DNA of 64,000 nt, from the NCBI RefSeq assembly GCF_023091745.1, contig NC_068925.1, positions 75,891,085-75,955,084 on the forward strand. The letters run 5' to 3'. The notes beneath the pieces were generated by a model. The model did no database searches. It was not told the origin of the DNA and worked only from the letters and a program-made list of their open reading frames with translations. The number at the start of each line of letters is the position of its first letter. Positions within the stretch are counted from its first letter, which is position 1. Source of the DNA: Budorcas taxicolor. Its lineage: Eukaryota > Chordata > Mammalia > Artiodactyla > Bovidae. Of the stretch, positions 22,485 through 32,945 are shown one piece after another. A program made the position numbers and the translations under genes.

Positions 22485-22884
22485 GCTGAAGCTGAAGCTC
22501 CAATACTTTGGCCACCTGACGCGATGAGCCGACTTATCAGAAAAGACGCTGGTGCTGGGTAAGACTGAAGGCAGGAGGAGAAGGGGACAACAGAGGATGA
22601 GATGGTTGGATGACATCACCGACTTGATGGACATGAGTTTGAAAAAGCTCCAGGAGATGGTGAAGGACAGGGAAGCCTGGAGTGCTGCAGTCTATGGGGT
22701 CACAAAGAATCTGGCAACACTGAGTGACTTCACTTTCACTTTCATGCTTTGGAGAAGGAAATGGCAACCCACTCCAGAGTTCTTGCCTGGAGAATCCCAG
22801 GGATGGAGGAGCCTGGTGGGCTGCCATCTATGGGGTCACACAGAGTCAGACACGACTGACGTGACTTGGCAGCAGCAGCAGCTG
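22485..22884 (+). mobile_element. BovB 3' end fused to a Bov-A unit
   Basis: Positions 22485-22720 follow the BovB C-terminal coding end and 3' region (CAATACTTTGGCCACCTGAC, GGCAGGAGGAGAAGGGGAC, CAGGGAAGCCTGGAGTGCTG). The sequence then runs through the Bov-A2 linker (CACTTTCACTTTCATGC) into one Bov-A unit and a GCAGCAGCAGC tail. The first unit of a Bov-A2 is thus replaced by a longer BovB end. Confidence 0.8.
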
Positions 22885-23870
22885 AAGGATTGGGGTGAAC
22901 CTCGGGTTCTCTCTCTGGTCCAATGATGAGAGCGGCACAGAGAAAGCAGGGGGATGAGGAAAGAGCTCACATTTATAAGAAGGAAGGTGTAGAGCTATTC
23001 AAGGGGTGATTCAGATCACACCCTGACAGCAGTGCTTTGACTGCAGATTTGGAGCTTAAGATATGAAACATCAAATTGCAGAAAGGCAGGAAACAGCAGC
23101 GCACCTTGGCTCTCTGGGGAGGGAAGGAGACTGACTGCAGCTGTGGTCTGTGGACCTGGAGCCTTCACGGGGCTATTCTGCTTGCCAAGAAATCCCAGGA
23201 GGGTCTTTTAGAGTAAAGATTGGCCCCAGAAGTCAGATCGCAGAATGATAGCTACCTGGCCATGTGCAGAGATTGAAGATCAATGGGTGAAAGATCAATC
23301 TGAATAAATGATCTATTAATATATACCACAGGTTCCTAGCAATTAATCTCCAGGAGAATGACAGCCCGCCAGTTACAGTGAACTGCTGATGGTGATTGAC
23401 ATAATGGGATCGTCTGCAGCTGCCAGGCTGCTGAGTTAGTGATATTCACATTTATTTTCCTGGTTGGATTGAGTGGTTTCTGGGGCAGCTCTGGAGTTTA
23501 GAACTGAAAACATACTGCTCACAAGACCAAAATAGTCTCTTCTAAGAGAAGGTGTACATAAGCAAATCTAGGACCAACCACTGATCTACTGGAAGGAAAA
23601 AAGAGAGACCTTTCTTCTTTCCCAAGTGCTTAGTGAGGTCTTTGAAATATGGAGCTCGGTAAAGGGATTTGGAGAACCTTGCTCAGAAAGGAGGAAAGTT
23701 ACCCCACATTTGAGGGCTGTCATTGTGAATGGAAATAACTGCATAGCCATGAGAAATATGTATTTTAGAGTATTTTCCCTCTTTTTATTTTTTAGAAGAA
23801 TGCCATGAAGGACAGTTGTTCTTCCAAAATACGTGACCCCAGACTTTTTGTCTTCTAAGCTCAGAATTTG
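22885..23870. other. Single-copy stretch
   Basis: No repeat is recognised. A pyrimidine run followed by TTTTTTAG ends at 23793. The next frame runs 20 codons to a TAA near 23856, which could imitate a last coding exon, but no other support is visible. Confidence 0.5.
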
Positions 23871-24695
23871 AAAGTCTGCCTAGTGAATCCCTACTTATTC
23901 TTCAAAGCCCATTTCATTAGCCTATAACCTTTCCTGAAAGATATTTCCCAGGTGCTTTTGATGCTCCTCCCAAAACGTATCCCCAATCCACCCACCCTTC
24001 TCTGTGTCCACACCTACCATTTTAGTCCAGGCCACTGTCATCACTTGCCTGCACTTCTGCCAGAGCTTCCTACCTGGTCTCCCCGCTGACCGCCTTACCC
24101 ATGGTCTAGTCTTCACACAACAGCCAAATTCTGTGTTTTAATTATATATCAATGTGTATTATTACCATTGCACTCAGAGGAAATTTCACTCTAATCCTCA
24201 CCACGGCCTACATAGCCCTACAAAAGCTGGCCCCTCACAGCTCCTATGCTTTCACCTCTTACCAAGCTCCCGACAGTTTCTGCTGCACGAGGATAAGGTC
24301 AGACTCTTCTGCTTCGTGAAGCCTTCCTTTTTCTGTCCACCCTCCCTATCCCCTTCTTCTCCCGAGCCCCACGGCTCAGATCTTCCCATGATGGTTTCCT
24401 CATCATATGTAGATTTCAACTCCTCGAAGAGGCATATCTGGACCAAGCCAGTAGCTTCCAGTACCCCACCCGAGTCACTATCATATTACCTTCTTTATTG
24501 CCTTCACAGCGCTCATCATTATGTGGAATTATATATAATATATATAATGTATGTATAGTACTTGTTTATTACCTGTCTTTACCCACTAGAAGTTAAGCTC
24601 CATAGAAATAGAATAGTTCTAGCATTATTTGCATTTCGCAGCAGGCAGTCAAGTACCTGGCTTACAGCAAGTGTTCAAGTCTTTTTAGAGTGAAT
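23871..24695 (+). mobile_element. L2 LINE 3' region, sense
   Basis: The order is TATTCTTCAAAGCCCATTTC (a separate piece), then TCCTACCTGGTCTCCCCGCT, ACGGCCTACATAGCCCTACA, CTTTATTGCCTTCACAGCG and CACTAGAAGTTAAGCTCCAT, with the tail AGAGTGAATGACAGAAAG. At about 690 bases from 24010 it is one of the longer L2 copies here. The plus frame at 24154-24558 is decayed L2. Confidence 0.75.
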
Positions 24696-24904
24696 GACAG
24701 AAAGAATGGCACAAGCTATCACTTACTCCTCCGAATTCCCATCGTATCCGATTCCCTTCTCGGTAAAGATGTTCACTACACTGTCGAATGGGGATCTGTC
24801 AGAATCCATTTCTCTCGTCCTTGATTACGAGCACCTTATGGAGAGGAACATGTATCCTGAGATGGCGTGTACTAAAGCAGAGGACACAGTGTTATCCACA
24901 TCGT

Positions 24905-25052
24905 CAGTATTTCTCAAACGTTAATGGGCGTACAAATCAGTGATAGGATCCTGTCAAAATGCAGTTTCTGATTCATAGTCTGGAGCGGAACTCAAGCACT
25001 CCTAATAGGGTTCCGAGTGATGCCAGTACTGCTGGTACTCAGCATATTTTGC
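24905..25052 (+). mobile_element. MER20-type hAT element
   Basis: It begins CAGTATTTCTCAAACGTTAA, continues with ATGCAGTTTCTGATTCATAG, and ends near GATGCCAGTACTGCTGGTAC, matching the short hAT-Charlie element with a CAGTGGTTCTCAAA terminus. Confidence 0.65.
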
Positions 25053-25084
25053 ATAGAAAGGCATATTTTGAGTCAGTGATTTAA

Positions 25085-25175
25085 AATGTTGTTCCTTCCC
25101 TTTGTATTTGCTACAGAGCCCCACACAGCACTGGATATAAATTAGCATATATTAAGGAGAATGAATAAATGAATG
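25085..25175 (+). mobile_element. L2 3' tail fragment
   Basis: CACAGCACTGGATATAAATT followed by AATGAATAAATGAATGAG resembles the L2 end. It is weak because the repeat is short. Confidence 0.45.
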
Positions 25176-25604
25176 AGTTAAATGCTCTCAAATTTAGAGG
25201 AAGTAAAACTGACTCATCAAGAATTAAATAACATGCTTTACCTAAGACATCACAGTCCAGTCTAGAATCCTTGCCTCTATGGCTCTTTCCTGAGTCACAA
25301 GTTCTCCCTCCAGTCCTCTTAGGGTCAAGGTTTAGAGGTTCAAAGACATCCAAGATAAACTGTGAGTAGCCCCCCACCCCAAAATAAATGTCAAAGCTCT
25401 GGGAGGGGCACCCCGAGAGGAGAAGGGGCCATTGCTTGGTAACTACCCAGTGCACTCACACCCCTGCAGGCTGTCAGGGTTTTGTGGTCTGCCCAGCCTG
25501 GAGGGGTATCATCCAAAAGATTTTTGTCTGCCAGGCCTTTCTTCTTGGCAGAATCCATCGCATTTACATACACCAATTGCTAAAGGTGGCCAGCAGAGAC
25601 TTGA
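25176..25604. other. Single-copy gap before BovB copy 1
   Basis: Positions 25195-25280 may be a much-decayed antisense MIR. The rest is not recognised. Confidence 0.4.
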
Positions 25605-27016
25605 GAGGAGATGTATTTCAAATCCTGAAAGATGATGCTGTGAAAGTGCTACACTCAATATGCCAGCAAATTTGGAAAATTCAGCAGTGGCCACAGGACT
25701 GGAAAAGAATGCTCAAACTACCGCACAATGGCACTCATCTCACACGCTAGTAAAGTAGTGCTCAAAATTCTCCAAGCCAGGCTTCAGCAATACCTGAACC
25801 GTGAACTTCCTGATGTTCAAGCTGGTTTTACGAAAGGCAGAGGAACCAGAGATCAAATTGCCAACATCCTCTGGATCATGGAAAAAGCGAGAGAGTTCCA
25901 GAAAAACATCTATTTCTGCTTTATTGACTATGCCAAAGCCTTTGACTGTGTGGATCATAATAAACTGTGGAAAATTCTGAAAGAGATGGGAATACCAGAC
26001 CACCTGACCTGCCTCTTGAGAAACCTATATGCAGGTCAGGAAGCAACAGTTAGAACTGGACATGGAACAGCAGACTGGTTCCAAATTTGAAAAGGAGTAC
26101 GTCAAGGCTGTATATTGTCACCCTGCTTATTTAACTCCTATGCAGAGTACATCATGAGAAACGCTGGGCTGGAAGAAGCACAAGCTGGAATCAAGATTGC
26201 TGGGAGAAATATCAATAACCTCAGATACGCAGATGACACCACCCTTATGGCAGAAAGTGAAGAGGAACTAAAAAGCCTCTTGATGAAAGTGAAAGAGGAG
26301 AGTGAAAAAGTTGGCTTCAAGCTCAACATTCAGAAAACGAAGATCATGGCATCTGGTCCCATCACTTCATGGGAAATAGATGGGGAAACAGTGGAAACAG
26401 TGTCAGACTTTATTTTTGGGGGCTCCAAAATCACTGCAGATGGTGACTGCAGCTATGAAATTGAAAGATGCTTACTCCTTGGAAGGAAAGTTATGACCAA
26501 CCTAGACAGTATATTCAAAAGCAGAGGCATTACTTTGCCAACAAAGGTCCGTCTACTCAAGGCTATGGTTTTTCCCGTGGTCATGTATGGATGTGAGAGT
26601 TGGACTGTGAAGAAAGCTGAGCACCGAAGAATTGATGCTTTTGAACTGTGGTGCTGGAGAAGACTCTTGAGAGTCCCTTGGACTGCAAGGAGATCCAACC
26701 AGTCCATCCTAAAGCAGATCAGCCCTGGGTGTTCTTTGGAAGGACTGATGCTGAAGCTGAAACTCCAGTACTTTGGCCACCTCATGCGAAGAGTTGACTC
26801 ATTGGAAAGACTCTGATGCTGGAAGGGATTGTGGGCAGGAGGAGAAGGGGACGACAGAGGATGAGATGGTTGGATGGCATCACTGACTCGATGGATGTGA
26901 GTTTGAGTGAACTCCGGGAGTTGGTGATAGACAGGGAGGCCTGGTGTGCTGCAATTCATGGGGTCGCAAAGAGTTGGACACAACTGAGTGACTGAACTGA
27001 ACTGAACTGACTGAAC
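25605..27016 (+). mobile_element. BovB LINE copy 1 (RT to 3' end)
   Basis: This is a 5'-truncated BovB, a non-LTR retrotransposon of the RTE clade. The reading frame begins inside the reverse transcriptase. The motif-A region (FIDYAKAFD) is near 25920, and the catalytic YADD is at 26226-26237. The C-terminal region (SWTVKKAEHRRIDAFELWCW) and the 3' tail of GAACT repeats (26996-27016) follow. Breaks include a 40-base deletion at about 25709 between AAAG microhomologies, an in-frame TGA at 26088-26090 that splits two frames otherwise in register (25728-26090 and 26115-26816), and a one-base loss near 26803. Compared with copy 3 it lacks the connector upstream of the RT. It cannot encode a working protein. 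Confidence 0.93.
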
Positions 27017-28764
27017 CTAGTTTTAGCAGGCTGAAGAGAAAATCCCCACAACCTGGGATTAGGGGGTGAGGGGCAGACCCCAGGGCATCAGGAGGACCCT
27101 GATGCATGGCTCCCAAGAGGCTTGGAGAGCAAAGACTATGCTGCAGGCTCAGTCTTTGCTCCAAATTAGCTCAGAAAGGGTTCCGCCTGGGCAGGTGGGC
27201 CCTTGATTCCCACCCCACCTGAGAGCACTGGAGCCACCTGGGGGCTCTTCATTCAGAAAGTGCACACTACACACTAGCACCATGGGATCTGCCTGGAAGA
27301 AGCTGTGTTGACTTGCAGGGGGCTGAGCACAAAGAACAGCCTAGGAAACAGATGTGCACCGTTGCTCCCAGGCGCCTGTGGGAACACGGGCCCTGGCCCT
27401 CGGGAGAGCATATGGAGCACACAGAAGAAGCGCAAGCTGCCAAACAGCTGACCTGACCGGAAGCTTTTCCCAAACTCTTTCCTCTCATCATTTTCCCCAT
27501 CCCTGTTGGTCTTGAAAAGCTGTGATGGTTATCTCGGTCCTTCCTATCAGTCACAGAGAGTAGAATCAGGCCAGGCTTGCGGAGAAGCTCCAGAGTCAAG
27601 GCTTCCAGATTCTCCAGGATTGTATCACCCCCCTGCTTCCCAATTGACTCCGAGGACTTGGGGAATTTGAAAGACCCAAAGGGTTAATATGAAGGAAGGG
27701 TTCAGCTATTTTGCCCCTTTGCTGTGAGCAGGAAGAAAAGCAAGATACAGGATGTCCACAGGGCACTTCGGTCAGATAGACAGATGTGAGTGTGAACACA
27801 CCGAGATTTTGGATCCCAGGTCGCCTCCCTGCAGCACTGATGGGCAACCTGCTTACTCAGAACATGGTCCAGAAGCAGCCGGGAGAGGGCAGACAATGGA
27901 GGACCCCCTCCCAGACCCTGATGTGCCTCCAGCTGGGCTAGTATCTTCCATCCTGGTTGGGGAAGGAGGTGGACGAATGAGGATTCAATTTCCCTAGAAT
28001 TTTCTCATCAAAACCCGCTTCTCCTTTGTCCTGTTTATGGGCGTCTAATTACTGTGCAAGAGTAAAACCCGCATTTCTATTTTAGCCCCAAACACAGCGA
28101 TATTTAAATTCTTAGGCACCAAGAGCAGACAAGTGAGATAAATTGCAACTTGTCCCACAAATCAAAAGCGACGTTAGGAGTGGCCCCTTTCCCTCACCGA
28201 AAGAGCAGGGTCCATGGCGCGCCCTCGCTTTCTCACAACCACCCCTTCAGCTCTGTCCCCACTACCCCCCACGTCCCTCTTCTTCCTCTTCAGTTTCTTG
28301 ACTCACAACAGTTGGTGGCTCATCACAGGAAGGGGTCTCTTCCACCCCTGAGGGTTGGCGGCTCATCACGGGAAGGGATCTCTTCCACCCCTGAGGGTTT
28401 GGTCAATTGGCTCTGCCCAGGAAGGGGTCCTCCCAGTCTCTGTCTCTCCAGCTGGCTCTTAGACTCCAGTCCCTTCTTGCCGTGCCCTCCCCTGCACTGC
28501 CCTTCAGCCTGAGGCTCCCCCAGAGCTCTGGGCTGGGGGGAAGCACGCCCTTCTGTCACTGTGAGTGCTCGCCGCCCCCAGGACCCTCTGGCTTGAGCCC
28601 CTCTTCTGCCTGGCTGCACACAGCTCCTTTGATGCCTGGGGAACCAGAATGGCAGGTGGCAGCTTGGTGTTGGAGGCCTTTTCACAGGTGAGCTCATATG
28701 CCCCACTCTGGAAAGGATCCCCCTGGCCACTCTTCATGGACTGAAAAATGTATACATTTAGAGT
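27017..28764. other. Single-copy stretch
   Basis: No repeat family is recognised except the 43-base duplication at 28312. Positions 28000-28150 have conserved-element texture (TTTATGGGCGTCTAATTACT). Open frames of 77-135 codons around 28150-28737 lie in locally GC-rich DNA on both strands and carry no known domain. Confidence 0.5.
28312..28397. repeat. 43-base tandem duplication
   Basis: Two adjacent copies of a unit containing GGCTCATCAC and CTCTTCCACCCCTGAGGG differ at three positions by eye. The period is 43, so it is not frame-neutral. Confidence 0.9.
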
Positions 28765-28925
28765 CTATGTGGGGTAGTGAGAACCGATTAGGCTGGCTGA
28801 AATTCAAATCCCAGCCCTGCCACTGAAAATGTATATGACCTTAAACAACCATGGGATGGGAATTTTTTCTTTGGATTCTTCAGCTGGGTATTCAGGATCA
28901 TAACATCCACTTCCTAGCATGTAAC
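28765..28925 (+). mobile_element. MIR SINE, sense
   Basis: AAATTCAAATCCCAGCCCTG, CCACTGAAAATGTATATGACC and the CATAACATCCACTTCCTAGC end follow MIR. The middle is diverged. Confidence 0.6.
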
Positions 28926-30084
28926 TGGCACCGAAGCCATCTATTTTTCTAGGCTTTTTTCCCTTTCCACCAAACCTCTCCTGCTCACCCGGATGCTGGC
29001 CGCCTGGACTATCTCTGGTTCTGGGTATTCGAGATGCCAGCCTCCCTCTTTACTCTTTATGCCCACAGACAGTCCCTTCTTCCAAAGACTGGTAGTCAGT
29101 ACACCTGGAGCTCCGAGAGGTGACCAGTCCTTGTCTGGGCAAAATCGTTCTGGAGATGTGAACCCTTCATGGATGAAAGAATTCACTGCCACACTGTTAG
29201 AAGCTGTGGGACAGCAAGGATTCCCAGGAGCCCCCCTGCCCAGGTGTTCACGCAGGTGGCTCGACCTTGTGTTCAGTTTTTAGCCATTTCATTGCTGAAA
29301 AAAAAAAATCTGGACAGATCAATTAAGATTTAATTAATATTCTACAGTGAATACAAAATAATTATTGTGGTCTTTTAATTAAGGATTGATGTGGGGAAAG
29401 TGGAAATCATAAGAACAGTTATATAACAGTTTCTTTCCTCAGGGAGGCTTTGACTTGTTATTCTCAGGAGATGTGAACCCAACATAACGGTTTTATTAGC
29501 TCTTATTAAGGCTTTGATACATGCACTTCAAAGAAGTGACCGTTCTCCTTTTCATCTGAAGTACAGGAATCTCCTCCGGCATCTGGGCTGTCTGGAGGGG
29601 CAGCTGCTCTCTGTAGAGCTCAGCGCCGAGAACCTAGAACAAACCGAACTTTCTGACAACCCCAGTTCTCCCTAAAGCTATTTATTTTCCCTTTTTCCAC
29701 CTTCTCCTATAGAGTTACGGAGTAGGGCGTGGACAATGTGACAGGGGCTTCCATAATCAGGGTTAAGCACCCTTTAAGGGTCAGCAGAGGTGGCTTGACT
29801 CAGAGAGCAAACTGTAATCCTAGAGTTGGGAGCCATCAGTGAGATCCCCTAGCGCGCCCACCCATTCTGGGCGAGAATCTTAGCAGCAGCAGCGTCTGGT
29901 CCTCAGCTGGTCACCTAACCTCTGCTCTTAAGCCTGCAGTGATCAGAAGCCAGCTAATTCGGAAGTCCGCCTCGTCCGCATCTAGATGCTATCGGCTATT
30001 TTTCTAATCTTCTGTGTGTTGAGTGCATATCCATTTCCCTTTCCTACCATTCACAGACCCCAGTTCTGTCCTCTGGAACACAAC
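28926..30084. other. Single-copy stretch with AT-rich block
   Basis: Positions 29284-29560 hold several TTAATTAA/TAATTA cores and a TGTGGTC motif, and look like a conserved non-coding element. The flanks are not recognised. The open frame at 28993-29283 is unassigned. Confidence 0.5.
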
Positions 30085-31380
30085 TGAATAATCCAATTCA
30101 TCTTCTCCATGGGACACTTTCAAATACCTAAAGCCAGCTGTTACTGCTTCCTGAAGTATTCTCTTTCTAAATTCATTGCTAGCGCAATCAATCTTGTGTT
30201 GACAAGACACCCGGACATTTCTCAGCATTCTGGTCCCCATTCTTCTGTTTGTCAGTGTCCTTCCTGAGTATATGGAGCCCAGAACTGACTAGAGGGCTCT
30301 GAGCAACTCCAACTAGGAGAGCAGAGGGCAGGCCCTCATGTTATTCATACAGGTATAAACAACAGGGCAGAGAAGTATACGTGTATATCCTGATAAAGTC
30401 TATGGTCAACTGAACCTCACCCAAACGTTTCTTTTATAAACTGTGTTCAAACCACTTCTTCCTTATCCTCTATTTGCAAAGTCAAGCCGCCTTTCAAACC
30501 TGAAAACTAAGGCTCTACTTTTATCCTTGTAAAATTTTTCTCGTTCCTTTCAACCTATCTTTCCAGATATCAAGATCTTCTGAGACTTGTTTATATCGTT
30601 TGTCATATTAACTGACCTCTGCCTCGTGTCATCACAAATTCGATAAGCACAGGGTCAATGTTTCATCTGAGTCGTTGATAAATTCTTGAAACATGACAGA
30701 GACAGGCAAAAACCTTTAAGGTGCTCCCAGAGACCTCCTTCCCCTTAGATATCATTCCAGAGATCAACTCCCTTTTGAATGGCGTTGCACTATCAGCCTT
30801 AAATTCACACACAGCCTGTATTTTCCAGGTCATTCCAGAGGATACCAAGAGAAACTCTGTCAGAGTTTAACTATACCGTCATTCTGTGTCTCTACCACCC
30901 AGCCCACCACCACCATTCCTGTCTGCCAGACTAATAAAAATATCAAAAAAAAGGAGCTAAGGACGTTCAGCGTGGCTATCTTGTAGGAAATCATGGAGGC
31001 TTCTAATAATCAACTCTTTACATTTTGTGTGTTCACAGACCATCTGCTTAATAATACACTCCAGGATTTTTCTAAGAGTGAACAGCAAGATCACTGGCCT
31101 GTGGTTTTTATCATTCACATTTCCCCTTTTGTGAAACTGAGGACAACGTTTGCCTATTAATCCAATTCCCCATGATTGCGGAAGATCAAGGCCGCCCAGG
31201 ACTATATAATCAAATATTCAATTCAGAGTCCAAAGAACTGGGGAATCTGCATTATAAAAACATATTTCTTAGCCAGTGAAAGAGAGAGCCCCAAAGGCCT
31301 TGCCTTAAAGAGTTCTCCTGAGCACCTTAAAAATTTACCATCTAGGCCTGAGAAGCTGCTGGAAGATCTAACAGAAAGGT
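30085..31380 (-). mobile_element. CR1/L3-clade LINE relic, long
   Basis: Read on plus, the block carries the antisense of CR1-clade LINE coding sequence in consistent order. CTTTCAAATACCTAAAGCC is near 30117. GTCAGTGTCCTTCCTGAGTA and AGCCCAGAACTGACTAGAGG lie at 30254-30296. GTGTCATCACAAATTCGATA at about 30628 is the reverse complement of a decayed catalytic FADD region, with two bases lost. CAGAGACCTCCTTCCCCTT lies at 30729, CACAGACCATCTGCTTAATA at 31036, CAAGATCACTGGCCTGTGG at 31087, and CATCTAGGCCTGAGAAG near 31340. About 1.3 kb is collinear, spanning RT fingers to the C-terminal part. No open frame remains. I assign the clade firmly and the L3 subfamily loosely. Confidence 0.75.
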
Positions 31381-32287
31381 AAAATCCTAGCTTTTTCTCC
31401 AACTAGCAATTAGTTTCTACTGGTCCCAGTTTCCTCACCTGTAAAATGATGAAATATACTCTACTTTTAGGTTTTAGTGACTTACCAGGTTGGTTACGAA
31501 GGGTGACCACACAGGGGACTAGATTTACATACCAAGGCCTGACTCCCCGACTTTTTTCTGGAGGGTTTAAATAGCAATGCCATTTTCATTTGCCTTTGGG
31601 ATATAAACGTGCACAAACATATACACATACACACACGCTCACACACGTCAGACTCTGCAATTATTAACTGATTTTCTTTCCAGTATGTGCATTTGCCGAG
31701 AATAAAATCCATTGTTCTAACATTATCTCTGTGTTATAATGAATCTGTTCTAGGAACAGCTTGTTACAGCATCATCAGTCAAGAATGTATTACTAATGCC
31801 TTATAAGACATTCTCTGTACCATGTTCCCAAAGAACAGCCCTGGATTTAGATAACATTTATTAAATGTTAGAAACATTGTCAGATAACTTCACACACACA
31901 AGTAAGGTTGCAGGCTTTGTGTGTGTCAACACACATGTATTTCTAAGGAGAATAACAAAGCCCGGTGTGAACAGAAATATTTTGTGATATTCTGTCAAAT
32001 TCAACATATCCTATTTATGTTCCTTGAAACATTTCAGGGCGTATATATTTATCCAAACAGAACTGCAGTGAGCAAAATACAGGGAGGCCAGAAAGACATA
32101 TGAACACACACACACACACATACACAGTACCAGCACCACCAAGAGGCTGCTGGCAAAGAGATTAAGGAAGAGGATGTAGAACTTGGCTCAATGAGCTAGG
32201 GAAAAGCCTCTTCTATTCCATTATGAAGAATGTTAGGATATCTCTCCCAGCTTTACTTCCTAGCTTAGGTCTAGGTGGAAAGATGTA
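31381..32287. other. Mixed stretch with short CA tracts and a MIR piece
   Basis: Positions 31425-31480 (CCCAGTTTCCTCACCTGTAAA) are a MIR core fragment. Short CA-rich runs lie at 31613-31650 and 32104-32127. A well-formed acceptor-like signal (GATTTTCTTTCCAG) ends at 31682, and AATAAA follows at 31701. I see no exon to go with it. Confidence 0.5.
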
Positions 32288-32289
32288 AG

Positions 32290-32395
32290 CATGGTTCTCA
32301 ATCCTCATGGCTGATAAGAATCACCTATAGGAACTTTCTAACCTATGCATGCCTAAGCCAAAATTTAGACCTACTCTCCTTGTGGGAGTTCATTC
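32290..32395 (+). mobile_element. hAT-Charlie-like fragment
   Basis: ATGGTTCTCAATCCTCATGG and AAGAATCACCTATAGGAAC resemble the start of MER20/MER5-type elements ('ggttctcaa...gaatcacctgg'). The remainder is too diverged to follow. Confidence 0.45.
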
Positions 32396-32554
32396 ATAAG
32401 CATGTTAATTTTGTAAATCTATGCTTCAAACCTCCAGTAGGTTTTATAGGAGTCCTGAATCCCTTTACCAAGGCTGCTGCTACATTTATACCAAGGACTT
32501 TTAACATACAAAAACGCTCATTGCAGTGAAAGTCAATATGAAATACGATGGCAT

Positions 32555-32730
32555 GGTTGGGTACATAGGCTCTACAGCCAGACTCTTTGGGTTCAAATGT
32601 GTTATCAACTACCTTCAATCATCTCTGTACATTCATCTCCTCTGCCATGAAACAGAGCTACTAATAGCATTATTATTAAGAACAAATGAGTTAATATATA
32701 TAAGAAATTGGTTTTTCCTTTAAGGTAAGC
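32555..32730 (+). mobile_element. MIR SINE, sense
   Basis: TAGGCTCTACAGCCAGACTC, TTTGGGTTCAAATGTG, TACCTTCAATCATCTCTGTA and AACAAATGAGTTAATATATA match MIR in order. Confidence 0.75.
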
Positions 32731-32765
32731 ATTCATAAATGTCAACTCTTTTAGGCAAATACACC

Positions 32766-32945
32766 TAGCCCTGGTGGCTCAGACAGTAAAGAATCTGCCT
32801 GCGATACAGGAGGCCCAGGTTCTATCCCTGGGTTAGGAAGATCCCCTGGAGAATGGAACGGCTACCCACTCTAGTATTCTTGCCTGGGAAATCCCACGCA
32901 CAGAGGAGCCTGGTGGGCTGGAGTCCGCAAGGTCGGCACACATGG
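32766..32945 (+). mobile_element. Bov-tA SINE
   Basis: The tRNA-like head CCCTGGTGGCTCAGACAG is well kept, followed by the B-box region (GGTTCTATCC) and a Bov-A body that ends early at CAAGGTCGGCACAC. The last 20 or so bases are lost or diverged. Confidence 0.92.
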
